DNA of 14,832 nt from HRBIN16 sp049969495 (lineage in GTDB: Bacteria > Armatimonadota > HRBIN16): the NCBI GenBank assembly GCA_049969495.1, contig JBMFOT010000075.1, positions 1-14,832 of the forward strand, read 5' to 3'. This document shows, in pieces, positions 6,824 to 13,331 of this stretch (position 1 is its first letter; the number at the start of each line of letters is the position of its first letter). Under the pieces are notes generated by a model. That model saw nothing but the letters and a program-made list of their open reading frames with translations. It searched no databases and was not told the DNA's origin. The translations under genes were made by a program, and so were the position numbers.

Positions 6824-7333
6824 ATGAGGAACTGGCAGCGTTTGCACCTAATAGGTGCCGTGTTGTTCGCTTTCGGCTGGTTGATGACCTCCGCTGCGCG
6901 CGCTGCGGAGAAGGACATCGTGGATACCGCCATAGCAGCTGGCAATTTCAAGACTCTGGTAAAGCTAGTGCAGGAAGCTGGGCTGGTGGATGCTCTGCGT
7001 GAGAACGGGCCATTCACCGTCTTCGCGCCTACTGACCAGGCTTTTGCCAAGCTTCCAAAGGCACAGGTTGAAGCCCTGCTGAAGGATAAAGAAGCGCTTC
7101 GCCAGGTGTTGCTTTACCACGTGGTGAGCGGCAAAGTGACATCAGACCAGGTGGCACACCTGAAAAGTGCGAAGACCCTGCAGGGCAGCGATATTCGCAT
7201 CAACGCCTCTAAAGGCAAGGTCAAGATCAACCAGGCAAGTGTAGTCAAGGCGGATATCGAATGCAGCAACGGCGTGATACACGTCATTGACCGTGTGATT
7301 CTGCCGCCCAAGCAGTCGAAGAAGAGCCGCTAA
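6824..7333 (+). CDS. Secreted fasciclin (FAS1) domain protein
   Basis: This 169-residue protein has an N-terminal signal peptide (positively charged start, hydrophobic core at about 8-22, cleavage probably after ARA at 25-27) and a single FAS1 domain. FAS1 box H1 is FTVFAPTDQAF at 64-74, the YH motif is at 98-99, and box H2 is NGVIHVIDRVILP at 149-161. Such proteins are exported and act in adhesion or surface and matrix interactions. The bacterial single-domain forms mostly have no defined ligand. An ATG at 6662 is in frame, but ATG 6824 is chosen because AAGGAGG at about 6812-6818 precedes it and the signal peptide begins there. The basic tail KQSKKSR ends the protein. A strong terminator follows directly, so the gene is probably transcribed alone. 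Confidence 0.92.
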   Translation: MRNWQRLHLIGAVLFAFGWLMTSAARAAEKDIVDTAIAAGNFKTLVKLVQEAGLVDALRENGPFTVFAPTDQAFAKLPKAQVEALLKDKEALRQVLLYHVVSGKVTSDQVAHLKSAKTLQGSDIRINASKGKVKINQASVVKADIECSNGVIHVIDRVILPPKQSKKSR

Positions 7334-7343
7334 TTCGCTACGC

Positions 7344-7378
7344 CGGTACAGGAGGGCTCTGCCTTCCTGTACCGTTTT
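7344..7378 (+). terminator. Intrinsic terminator after the fasciclin gene
   Basis: CGGTACAGGA (7344-7353) pairs with TCCTGTACCG (7365-7374). The stem continues inward through one G-T and three G-C/C-G pairs to a 3-nt loop, giving about 14 pairs, and TTTT follows at 7375-7378. It starts 10 bp after the fasciclin stop. Confidence 0.88.
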
Positions 7379-7382
7379 GGGG

Positions 7383-7388
7383 TATAAT
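7383..7388 (+). promoter_or_regulatory. Perfect -10 box six bases before the start codon of the membrane protein gene
   Basis: TATAAT at 7383-7388 ends 6 bp before ATG 7395, so transcription should begin at or beside the start codon and produce a leaderless mRNA. The -35 region would fall inside the terminator stem (7359-7365) and is weak. No Shine-Dalgarno sequence precedes the ATG. Confidence 0.55.
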
Positions 7389-7394
7389 CGATAC

Positions 7395-7817
7395 ATGGCG
7401 CGTATTCTTCTCTTCCAGCAAAACTTACTACTTCGGCTCTCCTTGTGGTCTGTTGTCAGTGTGTTCTCAGGCGGCATTCTCGCCTTACTATCTCCCTCTT
7501 CTTCGTTCTGGGCAGCGTTCGGAGGCATGAACGCGGCATGGGGAATGGTGAATCTACTCATTGCCAGCCTAGGTCTATACGGTGTGATGAAGAAGATGCG
7601 TACGGGCATCGTAGACGAAACTCGTGAAAAACACCGCCTGCAGCGGCTGCTCGTTGTGAACGCGGGGCTCGATGTGATTTACATTGCCGTCGGTGTAGCT
7701 ATGGCTACAGCAGGCAAAACCCCTCTATGGCAAGGTTTCGGATGGGGTATCATCTTGCAAGGAGGCTTTCTCTTCCTGTTCGACACGTTCTACTACTATC
7801 GCGGAGGTAAACTATGA
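7395..7817 (+). CDS. Small integral membrane protein of unknown function
   Basis: This 140-residue protein has four predicted membrane helices, at about 10-34, 41-66, 84-106 and 113-134. A basic and charged cytoplasmic-type loop (KKMRTGIVDETREKHRLQR) lies between helices 2 and 3. The second helix contains AAWGMVNLLIASLGLYG and the last ends with LFLFDTFYYYRGGKL. I do not recognise the family with certainty. It resembles short uncharacterised four-helix proteins found beside oxidoreductases. ATG 7395 is preferred over an in-frame TTG at 7377, because TTG would lie upstream of the TATAAT box. The end overlaps the following SDR gene by 4 bp (ATGA), so the two are coupled. No catalytic motif is visible. 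Confidence 0.72.
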   Translation: MARILLFQQNLLLRLSLWSVVSVFSGGILALLSPSSSFWAAFGGMNAAWGMVNLLIASLGLYGVMKKMRTGIVDETREKHRLQRLLVVNAGLDVIYIAVGVAMATAGKTPLWQGFGWGIILQGGFLFLFDTFYYYRGGKL

Positions 7818-8536
7818 ACCCACTTTCGGAAAAGGTTGTGCTGATTACAGGCGGAACCAGCGGTATAGGTCTGGCGACCGCAAAGTTGCTGATAGAGCAA
7901 GGAGCTTACGTCGGCGTTTGCGGGCTTTCCGCTGAAGGTGTCGCCCACACGACGTCTCTAGACCCATCCGGCGACTCGCTGTTGGCGATGCAGTCAGACG
8001 TTCGTCGGCGCGAGGACTGTCAGCGATTCGTGGAGCGAGTCGTGCTGCATTTTGGCAGGTTGGATGCCGTGATACACTCCGCTGGGGTGGGACACCTGGC
8101 GGCTTTCGCGGACACCGATGAGAGCACGTATGACCGCCTCTTCGACACTAACGTGAAGGGATTGTATCATATTGTGCAGAGTGCACTGCCGCATCTGACT
8201 GCGTCGGGCGGAGGACAGATCGTCGCCATTGCAGGTATTCTGGGCATCAAGCCACTGGCCAACGCTAGCATCTACGCTGCCAGCAAGTATGCGGTGGTTG
8301 GAATGTGCCAGTCGTTGTCCCACGAGCTGCGACGCCAGAACATCCGCGTCAGTGTGCTGTGCCCTTCTGGCGTAGACAGCCCTTTCTGGGAAGGCATCCC
8401 GGGCAAGCCTCGCGCGGACATGCTGCTTCAGCCTGAGGATGTGGCACAGGCAGTTGTGTACACGCTTCAGATGCCTGCGCACGTGACACCGAACCTGTTC
8501 GTGCTGCAGCACATCCAACACCAGATATGGCCATGA
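7814..8536 (+). CDS. Short-chain dehydrogenase/reductase with an altered active site
   Basis: This 240-residue classical SDR has a Rossmann fold that should bind NAD(P). The cofactor motif TGGTSGIG lies at 12-19, the NAG-like motif reads HSAG at 88-91, Asn113 is in TNVKG, and YAASK at 154-158 gives the catalytic Tyr154 and Lys158. By counting 13 residues back from Tyr154, the usual catalytic serine position is Gly141 (local sequence IVAIAGILG). The N-S-Y-K tetrad therefore appears incomplete. The enzyme may use a neighbouring residue, have low activity or serve another role. The protein is the typical length. It overlaps the membrane protein gene before it by 4 bp (ATGA) and the UvsE remnant after it by 4 bp (ATGA). 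The substrate cannot be inferred. Confidence 0.88.
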   Translation: MNPLSEKVVLITGGTSGIGLATAKLLIEQGAYVGVCGLSAEGVAHTTSLDPSGDSLLAMQSDVRRREDCQRFVERVVLHFGRLDAVIHSAGVGHLAAFADTDESTYDRLFDTNVKGLYHIVQSALPHLTASGGGQIVAIAGILGIKPLANASIYAASKYAVVGMCQSLSHELRRQNIRVSVLCPSGVDSPFWEGIPGKPRADMLLQPEDVAQAVVYTLQMPAHVTPNLFVLQHIQHQIWP

Positions 8537-8670
8537 TACGTTGGGGCTATCCCTGTGAGAATCTGACGCTGAACGCTTGCACCAACCATACGCTGCAGCT
8601 GCGTCACCTCAGCAAAGAGCATGTGTGGGAGAAGTTCGAGCAGAACCTGAGCGACCTGTGGCGGATGCTC
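8533..8670 (+). pseudogene. uvsE: Truncated UV damage endonuclease (UvsE/UVDE) gene, N-terminal remnant
   Basis: The first ~46 residues from ATG 8533 match the N-terminus of UV damage endonuclease. MIRWGYPCENLTL and TNHTLQLRHL correspond to the family pattern MIRLGYPCENLTLG and TNRTLRL, and ENL-DL-R-L follows. Family members are about 280-320 residues and cut 5' of UV photoproducts using a TIM-barrel metal site. None of the metal-binding region is present. After about 8670 the match stops: the same frame runs on to a stop at 8862 with unrelated residues, through the cysE promoter and the cysE start, and no other frame resumes the family sequence. The ATG overlaps the SDR stop (ATGA), so an intact uvsE was probably once the third gene of this operon. 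Family consensus is from memory; an alignment would settle the exact break. Confidence 0.75.
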
Positions 8671-8706
8671 GGAGCGATCTCCTGTATGACCCGCTCGCTC
8701 TCAGCA

Positions 8707-8736
8707 TTGAAACCCTACCGCCCTGTATGCTATACT
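8707..8736 (+). promoter_or_regulatory. Sigma-70-type promoter for cysE-cysS
   Basis: TTGAAA (8707-8712) and TATACT (8731-8736) are separated by 18 bp, and TGC directly before the -10 box gives an extended -10. Transcription should start near 8743, leaving a leader of about 32 nt before cysE. That is too short for a T-box or other large riboswitch. Confidence 0.65.
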
Positions 8737-8774
8737 TCTTTGTACCAGCGTGACAGAAGTGGAAGGCAAACTCT

Positions 8775-9530
8775 ATGTGGCGTATTTGGCAACGCATCCA
8801 GGAAGACATCCAGACTGTCTTCAAGAAAGACCCTGCGGCACGCAGTGTGTGGGAGGTACTGACCTACCCGGGTCTGCACGCCGTCTGGATGCATCGCATG
8901 GCACACTGGCTGTGGAACCACCGCCTGCTGTTCCTCGCCCGCCTGTTGTCGCAAATCAACCGATTTCTCACGGGTATTGAAATCCACCCGGGAGCGAAAA
9001 TCGGGCGGCGATTCTTCATCGACCACGGTATGGGCGTGGTGATTGGCGAAACCGCTGAAATCGGCGACGACGTGCTGATGTACCATCAGGTCACGCTGGG
9101 TGGAACCACGCTGGAGCGCGTCAAACGCCACCCTACCATCGGCAACAACGTGCTAATCGGCATGGGCGCGAAGATTATCGGTCCCATCACCATCGGCGAC
9201 AACTGCCGCATCGGCGCGAACGCGGTGGTGAACAAAGACGTGCCCCCCAACTGCACGGTAGTGGGGGTGCCCGGGCGCATCGTCATTCGGGATGGTAAGC
9301 GCGTGGAGGAGCCCCCGCCCGTGATGGACAATGTCATCAACAAGATCGCCCCTGAAGATGAAATCATCCAAAACCTGCGCCAGCAGATAGAGTTGCTGCA
9401 ACAGCAGGTGGAGCTTTTGCAAAAGCAGATCGACCAGCAGAACGAACGGTTTCAGCAGGAGTTGGAGACCGTTCGTTATCATACCCTAACACACGCACAC
9501 CATGATGAGGGAGAAACATGCTGCCGCTGA
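8775..9530 (+). CDS. cysE: Serine O-acetyltransferase with a C-terminal coiled coil
   Basis: This 251-residue enzyme acetylates L-serine with acetyl-CoA, the first committed step of cysteine synthesis, in the cytoplasm. An alpha-helical N-terminal part (about 1-65, including YPGLHAVWMHRMAHWLW) precedes a left-handed beta-helix of hexapeptide repeats. The signature GIEIHPGAKIG...FIDHGMGVVIGETAEIG covers 67-97, with the catalytic His84. GATP-like turns appear as TLGGTTLE at 107-114, and PTIGNNVLIGMGAKIIG follows at 120-136. The core ends near 170. Residues about 195-232 form an unusual Gln/Leu-rich heptad stretch (for example IELLQQQVELLQKQID), then a His-rich end and a terminal CCR. Typical short CysE proteins lack this tail. 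GGAAGG at 8761-8766 is the ribosome binding site. It overlaps cysS by 13 bp. The cysE-cysS order is common in other bacteria and ties cysteine synthesis to its charging. Confidence 0.94.
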   Translation: MWRIWQRIQEDIQTVFKKDPAARSVWEVLTYPGLHAVWMHRMAHWLWNHRLLFLARLLSQINRFLTGIEIHPGAKIGRRFFIDHGMGVVIGETAEIGDDVLMYHQVTLGGTTLERVKRHPTIGNNVLIGMGAKIIGPITIGDNCRIGANAVVNKDVPPNCTVVGVPGRIVIRDGKRVEEPPPVMDNVINKIAPEDEIIQNLRQQIELLQQQVELLQKQIDQQNERFQQELETVRYHTLTHAHHDEGETCCR

Positions 9531-10933
9531 AAATCTACAACAGCCTCACCCGACGCGAAGAGGAGTTTGTGCCACGTGACCCCGGAAAAGTCTCTATCTA
9601 CGCCTGTGGCCTCACCGTACAGGGACCGCCCCACGTCGGTCATGTGCGCGGGGCGATTGTGTTCGACGCCATCCGCCGGTGGTTCATGCATCTCGGCTAC
9701 GAGGTGCATATGGTGCAGAATTTTACGGACATCGACGATAAGATCATCGCTGCTGCTGCCAAAGAAGGCATTACACCCGCGGAGGTAGCAGATAAGTACG
9801 CCCGCAAGTACATCGAGGTGATGGAGCGACTGGGCATCCTGCCCGTGCACTACTGCCGCGTGACCGAAAACATCGACGAAATCATCGCCATGATACAACG
9901 GCTGATTGAAAAAGGTCACGCCTACGTCGTGGACGGGGACGTGTACTACGATGTGTCGAGCTTCCCCGAATACGGCAAGCTGTCTGGACGCAACCTGGAT
10001 GAAGTACGCGCCGGTTACCGTATCGAGGTGGACGAGCGGAAAGATGACCCTGCCGACTTCGCCCTGTGGAAGGCAGCAAAACCCGGTGAGCCGTACTGGG
10101 AAAGCCCCTGGGGCAAAGGGCGTCCCGGATGGCACATCGAGTGCTCCGCTATGAGCTTGAAGTATCTGGGAGCAGGCTTTGACATCCACGCTGGCGGCAA
10201 CGACCTGGTGTTCCCCCACCACGAAAACGAAATCGCGCAAAGCGAGGCGTACTTGGATGGAACCTTCGCCCGCTACTGGATGCACTGGGGCTCGGTAAAC
10301 CTGCGCCAGGAGAAGATGAGCAAGTCGGTGGGTAACTTTTTCACCGCTGAGGAAATCCTGTCAGAGTTCGAGCCAGATGTACTGCGCCTGTTCTTGTTGT
10401 CCACCGCCTACCGCAGCCCTATCGAGTTCAGCCGGGAACGGATGCAGGAGACGCAGTCCGCCCTGCGGCGAATCCGAACAGCCCTGCGCAACGCACAACG
10501 GGTAGTCAAAGAGAGCGTCGACAACGCGCCCATCGCGCAGAGCTACTACGACCGATTCGCAAACGCGATGAATAGCGACTTCAATACCGCTGCTGCCATC
10601 TCGGTGCTGTTCGACGCCATCAGCGAAATCAACCGTCTGACCACCGAACTGCAGATTCACGACAATCCAGAAGCGCGAGCGAACCTTGCTTCTCTGGTAG
10701 CAACGGTAAGGCTCTTCGGCGGTCTGCTGGGCATCCAGAAGCTGGAAGAGGAAGAACGCGGTCTGGACGATGCTTTCGCTCTGCAGCTGATTGAAAAAGC
10801 CATCGCATGGCGACAAATGGCGCGTGAGAAACGTGAATGGACCATTGCCGACCGCATCCGTGACGACCTGCGTGAACTCGGCATCATTCTGGAAGATAGC
10901 GTGACAGGCACCACGTGGAGACGAAGCTCCTGA
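9518..10933 (+). CDS. cysS: Cysteinyl-tRNA synthetase
   Basis: This 471-residue class I synthetase joins cysteine to tRNA-Cys. The N-terminal zinc and ATP region CGLTVQGPPHVGHVRG (30-45) contains Cys30 and the HIGH-type motif HVGH (39-42). The remaining zinc ligands lie in WHIECSAMS and in GGNDLVFPHHENE. The KMSKS loop is at 266-270. The C-terminal helical anticodon-binding part runs to the end and includes the conserved ADRIRDDLRELGI. The TVQGPP sequence and DERKDDPADFALWK are like actinobacterial-type CysS, where many other bacteria have TVYD. The enzyme is complete. ATG 9518 has a GAGGGAG ribosome binding site at about 9506-9513 inside cysE. The end overlaps the proposed start of the VanW gene by 19 bp. 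Confidence 0.97.
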   Translation: MLPLKIYNSLTRREEEFVPRDPGKVSIYACGLTVQGPPHVGHVRGAIVFDAIRRWFMHLGYEVHMVQNFTDIDDKIIAAAAKEGITPAEVADKYARKYIEVMERLGILPVHYCRVTENIDEIIAMIQRLIEKGHAYVVDGDVYYDVSSFPEYGKLSGRNLDEVRAGYRIEVDERKDDPADFALWKAAKPGEPYWESPWGKGRPGWHIECSAMSLKYLGAGFDIHAGGNDLVFPHHENEIAQSEAYLDGTFARYWMHWGSVNLRQEKMSKSVGNFFTAEEILSEFEPDVLRLFLLSTAYRSPIEFSRERMQETQSALRRIRTALRNAQRVVKESVDNAPIAQSYYDRFANAMNSDFNTAAAISVLFDAISEINRLTTELQIHDNPEARANLASLVATVRLFGGLLGIQKLEEEERGLDDAFALQLIEKAIAWRQMAREKREWTIADRIRDDLRELGIILEDSVTGTTWRRSS

Positions 10934-12369
10934 ATCAGGCTGAAAACCGCCTAAAAGGCTCCCGTATCGGCACACGCCACATGCTCTTGCTCTTTGTGAT
11001 GGGTGTGGCGGTGCTAGCGGGTGCTGCTTCTTTTCAACTCCAGCAGAACGGCAGCCACTTTCCCCCCGGCTGGCGAGTTGCTGGCATAGACCTATCCGGC
11101 ATGAGCCTCGCCGCGGCACGCCAGAGGCTGGAGCAGATGGCACAAACATGGAGGCACACCCCCTTGACCGTAGAGGCACGGACACCGGATGGCATAGCAC
11201 GCTGGCGCGAGCAGGTGACGCGCGAGCAGCTGGGAGCCTCTTTAGACATTGATGCTACGCTGCAATACGCCCGGCAGCAGGTGAAGCAGTATCCCCCGTT
11301 GGTGCGCTTGGTGCTGGCATGGGTGCGTCGGCAAGCGGGCGAAGAGATTGCGCCTGTTGTGCAGGTGGACGATTCGCGGCTGCAAGCGTGGCTGCGATCG
11401 TGCAGGAAGCAAGTGGAGACCTCGCCGCGCGATGCTCGTATCCGCTATCTCTCCAGGGGGCGCTGGGAGGTCTTGCCGGAACAATCCGGGCTTCGCTTCA
11501 CCGCCGACGCTGTGCAGCGGCTCACGGAGGCTCTGCGGCGGTCTGCAACAATCTGTGTTCTACCTCTGGAGGAAACGCTACCCCATGTCACCCGTCGGCA
11601 TCTCCAGCCCATTGACTCCGAGTGGGCAGTGGCTATGACCCATTACTCCGAGCGCGAACGCAACCGCTCGCATAATATCCGCAAAGCGGCGGAAAGCATC
11701 AACGGTATCGTTTTGCTGCCTGGGGAGGAGTTTTCCTACAATAGGGTCGTGGGCCCACGCACCCTCAAGGAGGGGTTCCGTCGAGCGCCCGTCATTGTGA
11801 AAGGCGAGTTAGTGCCGGGCGACGGAGGAGGCGTGTGCCAGGTCTCCACCACCGTGTATATGGCAGCGCTGCAAGCGGGGCTGCAGATAGTGCAACGCAG
11901 TCATCATGCCTTTCCCATCCACTACGCACCACCCGGGCTGGACGCGACAGTCGTCTACGGGACGATAGACCTGCGTTTTCGCAACAACACCCCATCCCCC
12001 ATTGCCCTAGTGGCTGAGGCAAAGTCGGGCAGGATGACCGTGCGTGTGCTCGGCTCCGCCGTTCACAGGCGCAAGGTGATTATTCAGCGCGTCACACACG
12101 CGGTCATTCCTCCCCCTGTCAAGACCTTCCCTGCTCCTAAACTTCCGTTAGGCATACGGAAGGTCACCGACAAAGGACAACGCGGCTGGCGTGTGAGCGT
12201 GTACCGCATCATCGAAGAGCCGGGCAAGTCTCCTGTGCGCGAGAAGGTCACCACCGATTACTACCGCCCGCAGGCGCGTATCGTGCTGGTCGGGCAGGCG
12301 CAACCGCAGCAGCAGACACTGCCTGTTTCTCCCGTTCCATCCGCCTCGTCTGAGGCGGAGCAACTGTAG
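10915..12369 (+). CDS. VanW family protein, membrane-anchored, with C-terminal G5-like domain
   Basis: This 484-residue protein has a short cytoplasmic N-terminus, one hydrophobic segment at about 23-40, and a large outside part. Residues about 52-210 resemble the peptidoglycan-binding_4-like repeats that precede VanW domains (WRVAGIDLSGMSLAAARQRL, then a second unit around 140-215). The VanW domain covers about 249-385, with NRSHNIRKAAESINGIVLLPGEEFSYN split across 250-276 and the hallmark GGGVCQVSTTVY at 304-315. A G5-like region lies at about 388-460, and a Pro/Gln/Ser-rich tail ends the protein. Family members are cell-envelope proteins, some in vancomycin-resistance loci, with no established reaction. 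The GTG start at 10915 overlaps cysS by 19 bp. ATG 10981, just before the hydrophobic segment, is an alternative start, and neither has a good ribosome binding site. Cotranscription with cysS is likely. Confidence 0.9.
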   Translation: METKLLNQAENRLKGSRIGTRHMLLLFVMGVAVLAGAASFQLQQNGSHFPPGWRVAGIDLSGMSLAAARQRLEQMAQTWRHTPLTVEARTPDGIARWREQVTREQLGASLDIDATLQYARQQVKQYPPLVRLVLAWVRRQAGEEIAPVVQVDDSRLQAWLRSCRKQVETSPRDARIRYLSRGRWEVLPEQSGLRFTADAVQRLTEALRRSATICVLPLEETLPHVTRRHLQPIDSEWAVAMTHYSERERNRSHNIRKAAESINGIVLLPGEEFSYNRVVGPRTLKEGFRRAPVIVKGELVPGDGGGVCQVSTTVYMAALQAGLQIVQRSHHAFPIHYAPPGLDATVVYGTIDLRFRNNTPSPIALVAEAKSGRMTVRVLGSAVHRRKVIIQRVTHAVIPPPVKTFPAPKLPLGIRKVTDKGQRGWRVSVYRIIEEPGKSPVREKVTTDYYRPQARIVLVGQAQPQQQTLPVSPVPSASSEAEQL

Positions 12370-12372
12370 AGC

Positions 12373-12401
12373 TTTACAGCGCTTCAGCGTTCGTGTATAG
12401 T
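12373..12401 (+). promoter_or_regulatory. Sigma-70-type promoter giving a near-leaderless transcript
   Basis: TTTACA (12373-12378) and TATAGT (12396-12401) are separated by exactly 17 bp. Transcription should begin near 12408, only about 6 nt before ATG 12414. The AGAGG at 12404-12408 would be at or upstream of the 5' end and so could not work fully as a ribosome binding site from this promoter. Confidence 0.6.
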
Positions 12402-12413
12402 ATAGAGGAAACC

Positions 12414-13331
12414 ATGAAACACGTCGTCTCCGTCAGTTTAGGCTCTAGCAAACGAGACAAAATAGCCGAGACCGAAATCCTCGGCGTGCCCTTTCGCATC
12501 GAGCGACGCGGCACCGATGGAGATAAAGCCCGCTTCCGTCAACTGCTTGCGGAACTGGACGGAAAGGTAGATGCCATCGGTTTAGGCGGATGCGACCTGT
12601 ACCTCTGGGCGCAGGGACGACGCTACACCTTCCGCGACGTGCAACGCCTCGTCTCTCACGTCAAACGCACCCCCGTCGTGGACGGCAGCGGGCTGAAGAA
12701 TACGCTCGAACGCTGGGCAGTGGAACGCATCGAGCAGAAGAGCATTCTGGACTGGAGCGAGCAAAACGTGCTACTGGTCAGCGCGCTGGACCGCTTCGGC
12801 ATGGCGGAGGCGCTGGCAGAGAGAGCCAGAGCGATCATCTTCGGCGATGCCCTCTTCGCGCTGGGGATACCCTTACCTATCCACCATATCCGCACGCTGG
12901 CGAGGCTGGCGCGAGTGGTGCTGCCCATCGTGGTGAGGCTGCCCTTCGAATGGGTCTATCCCACCGGCGAAAAGCAAGAGCGCAACACTCCCCGCTGGCA
13001 ACGCTTCTTCCGCTGGGCGGACGTGATCGCCGGCGACTGGCATTATATCCGTCGCTACGCCCCCGAGGATCTCCATGGCAAGGTGGTGCTTACCAACACC
13101 GTGCGACAGGCGGACATCGACTTCCTGCGCGAGCGAGGAGCGGACCTGCTGCTGACCACCACGCCTGTCTTCGGCGGCGAAACCTTCGCCACCAACGTGC
13201 TGGAAGCGGTGATTGTCGCCCTCAGCGGCTTATCTCCAGAGGAGCTGCGCGAGTCGGACTATCACCTGTGGCTGTCCCGCCTGGGCTGGGAGGTGGGAAT
13301 GATTTCCCTCTCCACACGAGTCCTTACCTGA
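12414..13331 (+). CDS. Conserved protein of the family commonly labelled quinate 5-dehydrogenase; function uncertain
   Basis: This 305-residue protein matches, from memory, a family in anaerobic and thermophilic bacteria that databases often call quinate 5-dehydrogenase. Distinctive conserved blocks are VSVSLGSSKRD (5-15), ERRGTDGDKA, AIGLGGCDLYLW, VVDGSGLKNTLERW, ALDRFGMAEAL, FGDALFALGIPLPI and VRLPFEWVYPTGEKQE. I see no clear dinucleotide-binding GxGxxG followed by a Rossmann acidic residue, nor the Lys-Asp pair usual in shikimate/quinate dehydrogenases, so the enzymatic label is doubtful. No signal peptide or membrane helix is evident. ATG 12414 is preferred over an in-frame GTG at 12393, which lies upstream of the -10 box. 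The gene has its own promoter and its last 70 bp overlap the opposing membrane protein gene. Confidence 0.8.
   Translation: MKHVVSVSLGSSKRDKIAETEILGVPFRIERRGTDGDKARFRQLLAELDGKVDAIGLGGCDLYLWAQGRRYTFRDVQRLVSHVKRTPVVDGSGLKNTLERWAVERIEQKSILDWSEQNVLLVSALDRFGMAEALAERARAIIFGDALFALGIPLPIHHIRTLARLARVVLPIVVRLPFEWVYPTGEKQERNTPRWQRFFRWADVIAGDWHYIRRYAPEDLHGKVVLTNTVRQADIDFLRERGADLLLTTTPVFGGETFATNVLEAVIVALSGLSPEELRESDYHLWLSRLGWEVGMISLSTRVLT

Noticed and set aside
8737..8774. T-box or other cysteine riboswitch before cysE-cysS
   Set aside because: The leader predicted from the promoter is only about 32 nt and shows no T-box sequence or antiterminator.
10361..11200. A 279-codon open frame on the minus strand across the cysS-VanW junction
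   Set aside because: It is antisense to two recognisable genes and has no domain or ribosome binding site.
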